A stretch of DNA of 14,925 bases from an uncultured Collinsella sp. GTDB taxonomy: Bacteria; Actinomycetota; Coriobacteriia; Coriobacteriales; Coriobacteriaceae. The translations under genes were made by a program, and so were the position numbers. The stretch is taken from NCBI GenBank assembly GCA_900754275.1, contig CAAECF010000088.1, positions 1 to 14,925 of the forward strand, given 5' to 3'. Every line of letters starts with the position of its first letter. Within the stretch, counting starts at the first letter, position 1. The notes beneath the pieces were generated by a model that worked only from the letters and a program-made list of their open reading frames with translations, was not told where the DNA came from and searched no databases. This document shows positions 7,573 to 12,877 of the stretch, in pieces.

Positions 7573-7928
7573 CCGCGGTCTCGTCCTACATCGCCTACGC
7601 GCGGGCACTCAATAGGCTGGGTTGGACGCCGGCCGAGTTTGTGGTGGCGGAGTCGTTTGTCGTGCGCCTGCGCGGCATGCTGGGACGGCGTCCGGTTGCC
7701 GCCAACGGCCTGTCGCTCGTCATGGCGTTTCCACGCTGCTCTTCGGTCCATACGTGTTTTATGGCCTATCCCATCGACATCGCCTTCATCGATCGCGACG
7801 GCAATATCCTCGCGCGCTACGAAAACGTTCGTCCTTGGCGCATGTGCTCCTGCCTCGGCGCCTGGGCCGTACTAGAGCGTCCTTCAATCATTGTTTCGAC
7901 TCCTGCTCTCCAACGCGTGCCGGCTTAA
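7569..7928 (+). CDS. DUF192 family protein at the end of the Tad operon
   Basis: From the GTG at 7569, which overlaps the previous stop as GTGA, the product is 119 residues and matches the DUF192 pattern: RLRGMLGR (33-40), a hydrophobic strand with small residues, VHTCFMAYPIDIAFIDRDGNIL as two strands (60-81), and AVLERP (100-105). The Met-x-x-Pro-(Ile/Leu)-Asp core is the family signature. The biochemical role of DUF192 is not established. A G-rich ribosome site (GGGGGTGG, 7557-7564) precedes the start. The same frame is open back to 7464, but the GTGA junction fits the operon better. There is no signal peptide, so the protein should be cytoplasmic. No terminator is evident after it, so read-through into the next module is possible. 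Confidence 0.85.
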   Translation: MTAVSSYIAYARALNRLGWTPAEFVVAESFVVRLRGMLGRRPVAANGLSLVMAFPRCSSVHTCFMAYPIDIAFIDRDGNILARYENVRPWRMCSCLGAWAVLERPSIIVSTPALQRVPA

Positions 7929-7946
7929 GAATTGGCGACAGTGGAC

Positions 7947-7961
7947 TTTCGTCATACGAAA
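7947..7961. promoter_or_regulatory. Perfect palindrome upstream of the toxin-antitoxin pair
   Basis: TTTCGT-CAT-ACGAAA has two exact 6-bp arms around a 3-nt centre, 25 nt before the toxin ATG and 11 nt before its ribosome site. RHH antitoxins bind short inverted repeats near their own promoters, so this is a candidate operator (inference). A clear promoter is not visible around it. The only -10-like box, TAAGAT at 7967-7972, would start the RNA inside the ribosome site. Confidence 0.5.
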
Positions 7962-7972
7962 TTGGGTAAGAT

Positions 7973-7979
7973 GGAGGAG
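7973..7979 (+). promoter_or_regulatory. Ribosome binding site fixing the toxin start
   Basis: GGAGGAG lies 7 nt before the ATG at 7987. It selects this ATG over the open extension of the same frame back to 7891, which runs through the DUF192 gene. Confidence 0.7.
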
Positions 7980-7986
7980 AAGATGC

Positions 7987-8253
7987 ATGGATGTTGAGAT
8001 CCATCCCAACGCTAAAAAGCACCTGACGGAAAAGCAGGTGCTTAGCGCTTGGCTTGCGGTTACTGAGTGCATTCGTCGCGAGCCGAAGGACGAGCCGCCG
8101 AGATGGCTTGCAATTGGATGGCTCTCAGACGGACGAAGCGTGGAGCTTGTCGCGGTCGAGCTTGTCCGTGGGTGGCTTATCATTCATGCCTTGTCTCCAG
8201 TCCAGAAGAAATTTTGGCAGGAGATTGAACAGGCTCGGCAAAGGGGTCGATGA
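7987..8253 (+). CDS. BrnT-like putative toxin
   Basis: This 88-residue protein resembles BrnT/DUF4258-type toxins, small ribonucleases with a RelE-like fold. The order of elements fits: an N-terminal VEIHPNAKKH segment, a helix (TEKQVLSAWLAV), then strands RWLAIGWLSDG, SVELVAVEL and WLIIHALSP, ending in a charged helix (QKKFWQEIEQAR). The pattern (a/l)IGwLsDG followed by a strand and a strand ending in a Pro corresponds to the BrnT core. No catalytic set can be assigned by eye. Its stop overlaps the antitoxin start (ATGATG at 8250-8255), and the toxin-first order is the one seen in brnTA operons. A non-toxic role cannot be excluded; the assignment rests on size, fold pattern and its RHH partner. 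Confidence 0.65.
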   Translation: MDVEIHPNAKKHLTEKQVLSAWLAVTECIRREPKDEPPRWLAIGWLSDGRSVELVAVELVRGWLIIHALSPVQKKFWQEIEQARQRGR

Positions 8254-8537
8254 TGGGCAAGACGTATACGGCCGCTAATGGTCAGGTTGTAACGGATGAA
8301 ATGATTGACGCGTGGTGCGAGTCGTACGAGCGCGGAGAGTTTCCGGATGGCGAACACACCGTTGGTGGGATCGTGCATGGACGGCCCCCGCTCTCAGGTG
8401 AGGGGACGGCAACGCTGTCGGTCAAGATTCCTCTGGGAATGAAGGAGGCCATTCGTCGACGGGCGGCTGCCGAGGGGATGACGCCAAGTGAGTTTGCCCG
8501 TGCGGCTCTGAGTGAAAAACTTCTTGCTGCCGGCTGA
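8250..8537 (+). CDS. Ribbon-helix-helix antitoxin/repressor
   Basis: This 95-residue protein has a C-terminal ribbon-helix-helix domain: strand TATLSVKIP (53-61), helix A about 62-76 (GMKEAIRRRAAAEG) and helix B about 78-93 (TPSEFARAALSEKLLA). The N-terminal half (TDEMIDAWCESYERGEFP...GRPPLS) is acidic and would be the toxin-binding part. Such proteins neutralise the partner toxin and repress their own operon by binding DNA with the ribbon. Two adjacent ATGs (8250 and 8253) both overlap the toxin stop; the purine-rich AAAGGGG at 8240-8246 is better spaced for the second, so residue 1 may be absent. The gene ends 63 nt before the tRNA-Phe promoter. The RHH assignment is firm, the toxin partner likely. 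Confidence 0.82.
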   Translation: MMGKTYTAANGQVVTDEMIDAWCESYERGEFPDGEHTVGGIVHGRPPLSGEGTATLSVKIPLGMKEAIRRRAAAEGMTPSEFARAALSEKLLAAG

Positions 8538-8576
8538 TGCCTCTGACGTGCCGATTTATAGAACCGAGGCTGTGCC

Positions 8577-8628
8577 CAAAAACTTTTTTAAAATTCTCGG
8601 TTGACCGGAACGCGTCCTTGGTTATACT
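8577..8628 (+). promoter_or_regulatory. tRNA-Phe promoter with UP-like element
   Basis: The -35 box TTGACC (8601-8606) and -10 box TATACT (8623-8628) are separated by 16 nt. An A/T-only run broken by one C lies at 8577-8594, just upstream of the -35, where UP elements of stable-RNA promoters sit. Transcription should start near 8635, 26 nt before the tRNA. Confidence 0.8.
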
Positions 8629-8634
8629 AATCAA

Positions 8635-8649
8635 GCCTTGAAACAAGGC
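8635..8649 (+). other. Leader hairpin at the tRNA-Phe transcription start
   Basis: GCCTTG-AAA-CAAGGC is a perfect 6-bp hairpin with a 3-nt loop. It begins at the predicted start of transcription and ends 11 nt before the mature tRNA, so it would be removed with the 5' leader by RNase P. Its function is unknown. Confidence 0.55.
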
Positions 8650-8660
8650 ACACCTCAAAT

Positions 8661-8733
<73 letters not shown>

Positions 8734-8746
8734 CCTTGAATTGACT

Positions 8747-8776
8747 AGGACCTCTGCAAAGGGGTCCTTTTCTTTT
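8747..8776 (+). terminator. Intrinsic terminator of tRNA-Phe
   Basis: AGGACCTC (8747-8754) pairs with GGGGTCCT (8761-8768), an 8-bp stem with one wobble pair and a 6-nt loop, followed by TTTCTTTTA. It ends the tRNA-Phe transcript 13 nt after the gene. Confidence 0.88.
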
Positions 8777-8788
8777 ATTGAGGGCTCT

Positions 8789-8838
8789 GCGGAAATTGCG
8801 TCCCGGAATTTGGCTTCAGAGTGGGATGCGTTTTCCGC
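8789..8838. repeat. Hairpin repeat, copy 1 of 3
   Basis: GCGGAAATTGCGTCCC (8789-8804) pairs with GGGATGCGTTTTCCGC (8823-8838) around an 18-nt loop. Fifteen of 16 positions pair, including two G-U pairs, with one T-T mismatch. The core arm starts at 8791; copies 2 and 3 start exactly 62 and 124 nt later. No U-run follows, so it is not a standard terminator. Confidence 0.8.
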
Positions 8839-8852
8839 TTTGAGGCCGCTTG

Positions 8853-8898
8853 GGAAAGCGCGACCCGGAATCCGGCGTCAGAATGGGATGTGCTTTCC
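8853..8898. repeat. Hairpin repeat, copy 2 of 3
   Basis: GGAAAGCGCGACCC (8853-8866) pairs with GGGATGTGCTTTCC (8885-8898) around an 18-nt loop. Relative to copy 1, the T-T mismatch has become G-C and a T-G pair has become C-G, changes that keep or improve the stem. One A-A mismatch remains. The loop matches copy 1 at most positions (GGAATNNGGCNTCAGANT). Confidence 0.8.
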
Positions 8899-8913
8899 TT
8901 TTGCGGTCTTTGG

Positions 8914-8961
8914 CGGAAACTGCGTCCCAGATCCCGCGCTCAGAACGGGATGCGCTTTTCG
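8914..8961. repeat. Hairpin repeat, copy 3 of 3
   Basis: CGGAAACTGCGTCCC (8914-8928) pairs with GGGATGCGCTTTTCG (8947-8961) around an 18-nt loop, with G-U pairs and one C-C mismatch. The right arm keeps GGGATGCG as in copy 1. The loop is the most diverged (AGATCCCGCGCTCAGAAC) but keeps the TCAGA-like end. Confidence 0.75.
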
Positions 8962-9044
8962 GCCGCCTACTTCCGGCGCATATGTACATCTCGGCGCGCC
9001 ATCTCGGGCCCGCCCAGATATTCCTCCCGCTTTTGCGCCACTTT

Positions 9045-9065
9045 ACAGACCGTTCGGTCGTCTGT
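9045..9065. promoter_or_regulatory. Overlapping palindromes upstream of the GH5-like gene (operator candidate)
   Basis: ACAGAC (9045-9050) is the exact inverse of GTCTGT (9060-9065), and GACCG-TT-CGGTC (9048-9059) is a second inverted repeat inside it. The site ends 13 nt before the TATACT box and covers the -35 position, where a repressor or activator would act. The GACCG/CGGTC form is of the type bound by TetR-like dimers, but no regulator gene is adjacent. Confidence 0.45.
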
Positions 9066-9078
9066 CCGCACGCGCGGG

Positions 9079-9084
9079 TATACT
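9079..9084 (+). promoter_or_regulatory. Candidate -10 box for the GH5-like gene and rsmI
   Basis: TATACT is a good -10 match 66 nt before the ATG. No acceptable -35 is seen at the proper distance; the palindromes occupy that position. Transcription would start near 9091. Confidence 0.5.
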
Positions 9085-9114
9085 CAAAACGATACTTTTC
9101 CTATGCAATACGAT

Positions 9115-9129
9115 GCAGGCTCGGCCTGC
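9115..9129 (+). other. Leader hairpin before the GH5-like gene
   Basis: GCAGGC-TCG-GCCTGC is a perfect 6-bp hairpin in the predicted leader, ending 8 nt before the purine-rich ribosome site at 9138-9144. It has no U-run. It resembles in size the hairpin in the tRNA-Phe leader, with a different sequence. Confidence 0.45.
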
Positions 9130-9149
9130 ACGATCCGAAGGGGGCAGTG

Positions 9150-10211
9150 ATGGAGAGGATACTCGGCGTTAATCTCTCTGGCTGGTTTATTCCCGAGCCT
9201 TGGGTGACCCCGTCGCTATACGCGGCGACCGGTGCATCCAACGCGGCCGAGCTGCAGGAGGCCATGGGCACCGCCGCCTATAACGAGCGCATGCGCCGTC
9301 ATTACGAGACGTTTGTGAGCGAGGACGATTTCCGTCGCATGGCGCAGATCGGTCTCAATGCCGTGCGTCTGCCGGTGCCCTGGTATGCCTTTGGCTCGCA
9401 GGAGTCCGATGCGTCCTACATCTCGGTTGTCGACTACATTGACCGTGCGATTGAGTGGGCTGCCAAGTACGACATCCGCGTGCTGCTTGATCTAGCAACT
9501 GTGCCCGGTGGCCAGGGCGATTCCAATGATTCGCCCGCCACGCCAGAGGCTGTTGCCGAGTGGCATTCGTCCACCAACGGCCGTCATGTTGCGCTCGACG
9601 TGCTCGAGCGCCTGGCCGATCGCTACGGCGAGGCCGAGAGCCTGCTGGGCATTGAGCTGCTGGATACGCCGCAGATGAGTGTCCGCAAGAGCCTCTTCAC
9701 CATGACGGATGGCATTCCGGCGCACTACCTGCGCAACTTCTATCGCGATGCCTATGAGCTCGTCCGTTCATATATGCCCGAGGATAAGATCGTCGTCTTC
9801 TCGTCGTCGGGGCATCCCAGCGAGTGGAAGCATTTTATGCGCGACGCCAAGTATAAGAACGTCTACATGGACCTTCACCTGTACCATTACCGTGACGAGC
9901 ATGCGCTCGATATCACGAGCCCCCGCGGGCTGACGACGGCGATTTCGCGCAACAAGCGCGAGCTCAAAGAAGCGATTTCGACTGGGTTCCCCGTGCTGGT
10001 GGGCGAATGGTCGGGCGCGGCGATCTTTGCCAACTCGTCGGTTACGCCCGAGGGCCGCAATGCCTACGAGCGCGTGTTTATCGCCAATCAGCTGGCTTCG
10101 TTTGCGCCGGCTGCCGGTTGGTTCTTCCAAACGTGGAAGACCGAGAAGCGCATTGCAGCATGGGACGCCCGCGCGGCGCTCGGTACGCTCGAGCGCGGCA
10201 TGATTGAATAG
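9150..10211 (+). CDS. GH5-like (exo-beta-1,3-glucanase-type) protein with altered active site
   Basis: From ATG 9150 (ribosome site AAGGGGG, 9138-9144) the product is 353 residues, a single TIM-barrel-sized domain without signal peptide, so probably cytoplasmic. It opens LGVNLSGWFIPEPWVTPSLY, very like the start of GH5 exo-1,3-glucanases (RGVNLGGWL...EPWITPSLF), and retains RLPVPW and MDLHLYHY. The nucleophile strand is intact: VGEWSG with Glu286. At the acid/base position the usual LLNEP reads LLDTP (Asp172, Thr173), and the substrate-binding DLHG.PGSQNG segment reads DLATVPGGQGD with Ala116 in place of His. It may be a pseudoenzyme, or act with a different catalytic group. The upstream open extension (from 8850) crosses the repeats and promoter and was rejected. 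rsmI follows after 6 nt. Confidence 0.82.
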   Translation: MERILGVNLSGWFIPEPWVTPSLYAATGASNAAELQEAMGTAAYNERMRRHYETFVSEDDFRRMAQIGLNAVRLPVPWYAFGSQESDASYISVVDYIDRAIEWAAKYDIRVLLDLATVPGGQGDSNDSPATPEAVAEWHSSTNGRHVALDVLERLADRYGEAESLLGIELLDTPQMSVRKSLFTMTDGIPAHYLRNFYRDAYELVRSYMPEDKIVVFSSSGHPSEWKHFMRDAKYKNVYMDLHLYHYRDEHALDITSPRGLTTAISRNKRELKEAISTGFPVLVGEWSGAAIFANSSVTPEGRNAYERVFIANQLASFAPAAGWFFQTWKTEKRIAAWDARAALGTLERGMIE

Positions 10212-10217
10212 GTTGAT

Positions 10218-11096
10218 ATGACGCAAAACAGCGCCCATACGGGCAAACTCTATGTGGTCGGCACGCCCATCGGCAACCTGGGCGACCTGTCCCCGCGCGT
10301 TGGCGAGGCGTTTGCCGCCGCCGATGCCATCTGCTGCGAAGACACGCGTGTGACGTCAAAGCTGCTGATGCACCTGGGCATTTCCAAGCCGCTTGTCCGT
10401 TGCGACGAGAATGTGATCGCCAGCCGCGCCGCCGGCCTAGTCGACCGTCTGCTGGCGGGGGAGACCCTCGCCTTTGCCTCGGACGCCGGCATGCCGAGCG
10501 TGTCCGATCCCGGCCAGGCGCTAGTTGAGGCGGCGCGTGAGGCCGATGTGCCCGTCGAAGTTATTCCCGGGCCCTCTGCTTGCGTCACGGCGCTTGTTTC
10601 GTCCGGCATTCCCTGCGAGCATTTCTTCTTCGAAGGCTTTTTGGGTCGCAAGCACGGCGACCGCGTGCGCCGACTGCAGCGCCTTGCCGTGGTGCCCGGC
10701 GCGCTCATCTTCTACGAGTCTCCACATCGCATCGTGGCGACGCTCGAGGCCGTGGCGGAGGTCTTTCCCCAGCGTGAGGTTGCCGTCTGCCGCGAACTCA
10801 CCAAGCTGCACGAGGAGGTCTTGCGCGGGCCCGCTGCTCAGCTTGCCGAGGAGCTGCGTGCTCGCGGCGAGGTAAAGGGCGAGATTGCGCTGGTCATCGC
10901 GCCGCCGAGCGAGGATGAGGAGGCCGGTATCGTGCCGGTTGGCGCCGCGGCAGCGGATCCCGACGAGGCCCTGCGCGAGGATATCCGCGCCGCGCTCGAG
11001 GAGGGGGAGCCCGCCTCTGCGGTGGCCAAGCGCCTGTCTCAGAAGTATTCGCGCCGCAAGCGCGATGTCTATGCCATGGTGCTCGATATGCAATAG
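10218..11096 (+). CDS. rsmI: 16S rRNA (cytidine-1402 2'-O)-methyltransferase RsmI
   Basis: RsmI uses S-adenosylmethionine to 2'-O-methylate C1402 of 16S rRNA in the decoding centre. The 292-residue product is full length and shows the tetrapyrrole-methylase fold: LYVVGTPIGNLGDLSPR (6-22), CCEDTRVTSKLL (36-47), DAGMPSVSDPG (89-99), VIPGPSACVTAL (114-125), FFEGFLGRK (137-145) and FYESPHR (168-174). The canonical DAGTPLISDPG differs slightly here (Met, Ser and Val). The C-terminal 60 residues are acidic and then a helix ending KRDVYAMVLDM, as usual. It lies 6 nt after the GH5-like gene with only a weak ribosome site, so it probably depends on translation from upstream. rsmA downstream acts on the same rRNA. 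Confidence 0.96.
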   Translation: MTQNSAHTGKLYVVGTPIGNLGDLSPRVGEAFAAADAICCEDTRVTSKLLMHLGISKPLVRCDENVIASRAAGLVDRLLAGETLAFASDAGMPSVSDPGQALVEAAREADVPVEVIPGPSACVTALVSSGIPCEHFFFEGFLGRKHGDRVRRLQRLAVVPGALIFYESPHRIVATLEAVAEVFPQREVAVCRELTKLHEEVLRGPAAQLAEELRARGEVKGEIALVIAPPSEDEEAGIVPVGAAAADPDEALREDIRAALEEGEPASAVAKRLSQKYSRRKRDVYAMVLDMQ

Positions 11097-11120
11097 ATGG
11101 AGGATATCCAGCCCTTGCGC

Positions 11121-11126
11121 TAGAAT
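11121..11126 (+). promoter_or_regulatory. Candidate -10 box for metG
   Basis: TAGAAT lies 40 nt before the metG ATG, in the 69-nt gap after rsmI. No convincing -35 lies at the right distance. The gap has no terminator and is too short for a T-box leader. Confidence 0.4.
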
Positions 11127-11165
11127 CATCCCCTGTATGCAACGTTTTTCTGGAGGACAAACCCC

Positions 11166-12767
11166 ATGGATCAAAGCAAGCCTTCGTTCTTTATCACGAC
11201 GCCCATCTACTACGTCAACGCCGATCCGCACCTGGGCACGGCTTATTCCACCATCATCGCCGACGTTCAGGCTCGCTATCGTCGCTCCGCCGGCTATAAC
11301 GTCAAGTTCCTGACCGGCATGGACGAGCACGGCGAGAAGGTCGCCGAGGCCGCAGCCAAGCACAACATGACGCCGCAGGAGTGGACCGATAGCCAGGCTC
11401 CGCACTTCAAGGAGCTTTGGAGCAAGCTCGAGATTTCCAATGATGACTTCATCCGCACCACCGAGCCGCGCCAGCACCATGCCGTGCAGTACCTGTGGGA
11501 GCGCATGAAGGAGTCCGGCTACCTGTATAAGGGCAGCTACGACGGCTGGTATTGCGTGCCTGACGAGACCTACTTTACCGATACGCAGGTCCAGAAGGGC
11601 GACGAGGAGTACGGCAGCGTCGGCCAGCACCTGTGCCCCGACTGCCACCGTCCGCTTGAGCGCGTGCAGGAGGAGTCCTACTTCTTTAAGCTTTCCGCTT
11701 TCCAGGATAAGCTGCTCAAGCTTTACGACGAGCACCCCGACTTTGTCGAGCCTGCGTTCCGCATGAACGAGGTACGTAGCTTTGTCGAGGGCGGCCTTAA
11801 TGACCTTTCCGTGAGCCGTACGAGCTTTGACTGGGGCATTCAGGTCCCGTTTGACGAGGGTCACGTGACCTACGTGTGGTTCGATGCGCTGCTCAACTAT
11901 ATGACGGCCGTCGGCTACGGTGTCGACACCGACGAGGCGCGTGCCGAGCTGGCCTATCGCTGGCCCGCGCAGTTCCACATCGTGGGTAAGGACATCATCC
12001 GCTTCCACTGCGTCATTTGGCCCGCCATGCTCATGGCCATCGGCGAGGCCCTGCCCGAGCACGTCTTTGCCCACGGCTTCCTGACCGTGCGCAATGCCGA
12101 GACCGGCAAGGCCGAGAAGATGTCCAAGAGCCGCGGCAACGCCATCGCTCCGCAGGACGTTATCGACATGCTGGGCGTCGAGGGCTATCGCTACTACTTC
12201 ATGACCGACGTCGTCCCCGGCACCGACGGTGCCATCAGCTTCGATCGCATGGAGCAGGTCTACAACGCCGACCTGGCCAACAGCTGGGGCAACCTTATCT
12301 CGCGTTCGCTCAACATGAGCGGCAAGTACTTTGACGGTTGCGCGCCCGCCAAGCCCGCGTCGTTCGATGCGTTCGACAACCCGCTGGCAAAGATCGCCGA
12401 TGGCCTGGTCGAGCGCTACATGGCCAAGATGGACGTGCTCGATTACGGCGGAGCCAAGGATGAGGTCATGGAGCTCATCCATGCCGCCAACCACTACATC
12501 GAGGACTCCGAGCCCTGGGCGCTTGCCAAGGACGAGGCCAAGGCTGACGAGCTGGCATTTGTGATCTACAACCTGCTCGAGGCCATCCGCATTGCCGCTC
12601 ACCTGCTGATGCCGCTCATGCCCCAGACTTCTGTCGAGGCCCTGCGCCGCCTGTCCTGTGAGGGCGAGGCCGCGAGCGACGACCTCAAGGGCATTTGTAC
12701 TTGGGGCCTGCTTGCCGGCGGTCAGCCCGTCGAGAAGGGCGATCCGCTGTTCCCGCGTCTGGCGTAG
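11166..12767 (+). CDS. metG: Methionyl-tRNA synthetase
   Basis: MetRS charges tRNA-Met for initiation and elongation. The 533-residue class I enzyme has the HIGH-type motif as PHLGTAY (21-27), TGMDEHGEKV (50-59), the KMSKS loop AEKMSKSRGN (316-325) and an anticodon-binding helical domain containing the DLANSWGNLISR start (369-380) and SEPWALAKDE later. The connective peptide keeps one zinc-knuckle half, CPDC (157-160), while the other position reads CVPDETYF, a single-Cys form found in many short bacterial MetRS. The C-terminal tRNA-binding (Trbp111-like) domain is absent, as in the short class. GGAGG 9 nt before the ATG supports the start. A terminator follows, so metG probably ends a transcript. 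Confidence 0.97.
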   Translation: MDQSKPSFFITTPIYYVNADPHLGTAYSTIIADVQARYRRSAGYNVKFLTGMDEHGEKVAEAAAKHNMTPQEWTDSQAPHFKELWSKLEISNDDFIRTTEPRQHHAVQYLWERMKESGYLYKGSYDGWYCVPDETYFTDTQVQKGDEEYGSVGQHLCPDCHRPLERVQEESYFFKLSAFQDKLLKLYDEHPDFVEPAFRMNEVRSFVEGGLNDLSVSRTSFDWGIQVPFDEGHVTYVWFDALLNYMTAVGYGVDTDEARAELAYRWPAQFHIVGKDIIRFHCVIWPAMLMAIGEALPEHVFAHGFLTVRNAETGKAEKMSKSRGNAIAPQDVIDMLGVEGYRYYFMTDVVPGTDGAISFDRMEQVYNADLANSWGNLISRSLNMSGKYFDGCAPAKPASFDAFDNPLAKIADGLVERYMAKMDVLDYGGAKDEVMELIHAANHYIEDSEPWALAKDEAKADELAFVIYNLLEAIRIAAHLLMPLMPQTSVEALRRLSCEGEAASDDLKGICTWGLLAGGQPVEKGDPLFPRLA

Positions 12768-12809
12768 AGACCGCGCGAGCGCCATATCGGCAATTTGCTG
12801 TTTAGCTGT

Positions 12810-12845
12810 AAGGGCATGGCCGCCACGGTCCATGCCCTTTTGTTT
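12810..12845 (+). terminator. Intrinsic terminator after metG
   Basis: AAGGGCATGG (12810-12819) pairs exactly with CCATGCCCTT (12830-12839) around a loop that may add a small inner CCG/CGG stem. TTTTGTTTC follows. It separates metG from rsmA. Confidence 0.9.
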
Positions 12846-12877
12846 CAAGACGCCGCCATCATGCTAAGGAGGCAACC

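Larger units (their letters stand above)
8734..9149. other. 416-nt intergenic region between tRNA-Phe and the GH5-like gene
   Basis: No convincing gene lies here. The stretch holds the tRNA terminator (8747-8776), three hairpin repeats (8789-8961), about 80 nt without recognised structure (8962-9044), a pair of overlapping palindromes (9045-9065), a -10 box (9079-9084) and a leader hairpin (9115-9129). Open frames crossing it have no ribosome sites and simply read through the repeats. Confidence 0.7.

Noticed and set aside
7967..7972. TAAGAT as -10 box of the toxin-antitoxin pair
   Set aside because: Transcription would begin about 7 nt later, inside the ribosome binding site, and the -35 match is weak with a long spacer.
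8789..8961. CRISPR array
   Set aside because: The units are only three, the spacing parts are short and partly alike, the repeats are long imperfect hairpins, and there are no cas genes.
8850..9149. Upstream extension of the GH5-like frame by 100 residues
   Set aside because: It would cover the repeats, palindromes and -10 box; the ATG at 9150 has a ribosome site and begins exactly where family similarity begins.
8741..9172. Open frames (143 and 109 residues) across the hairpin repeats
   Set aside because: They read through a terminator or the repeats in several frames, have no ribosome sites and no recognisable protein features.
11097..11165. T-box or other riboswitch before metG
   Set aside because: The 69-nt gap is too short and has no T-box sequence or terminator/antiterminator pair.
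10521..12848. 775-residue open frame on the minus strand opposite rsmI and metG
   Set aside because: It lies antisense to two clear housekeeping genes, is rich in His, Leu, Val and Gly as expected from GC-rich codons read backwards, and shows no family motif.
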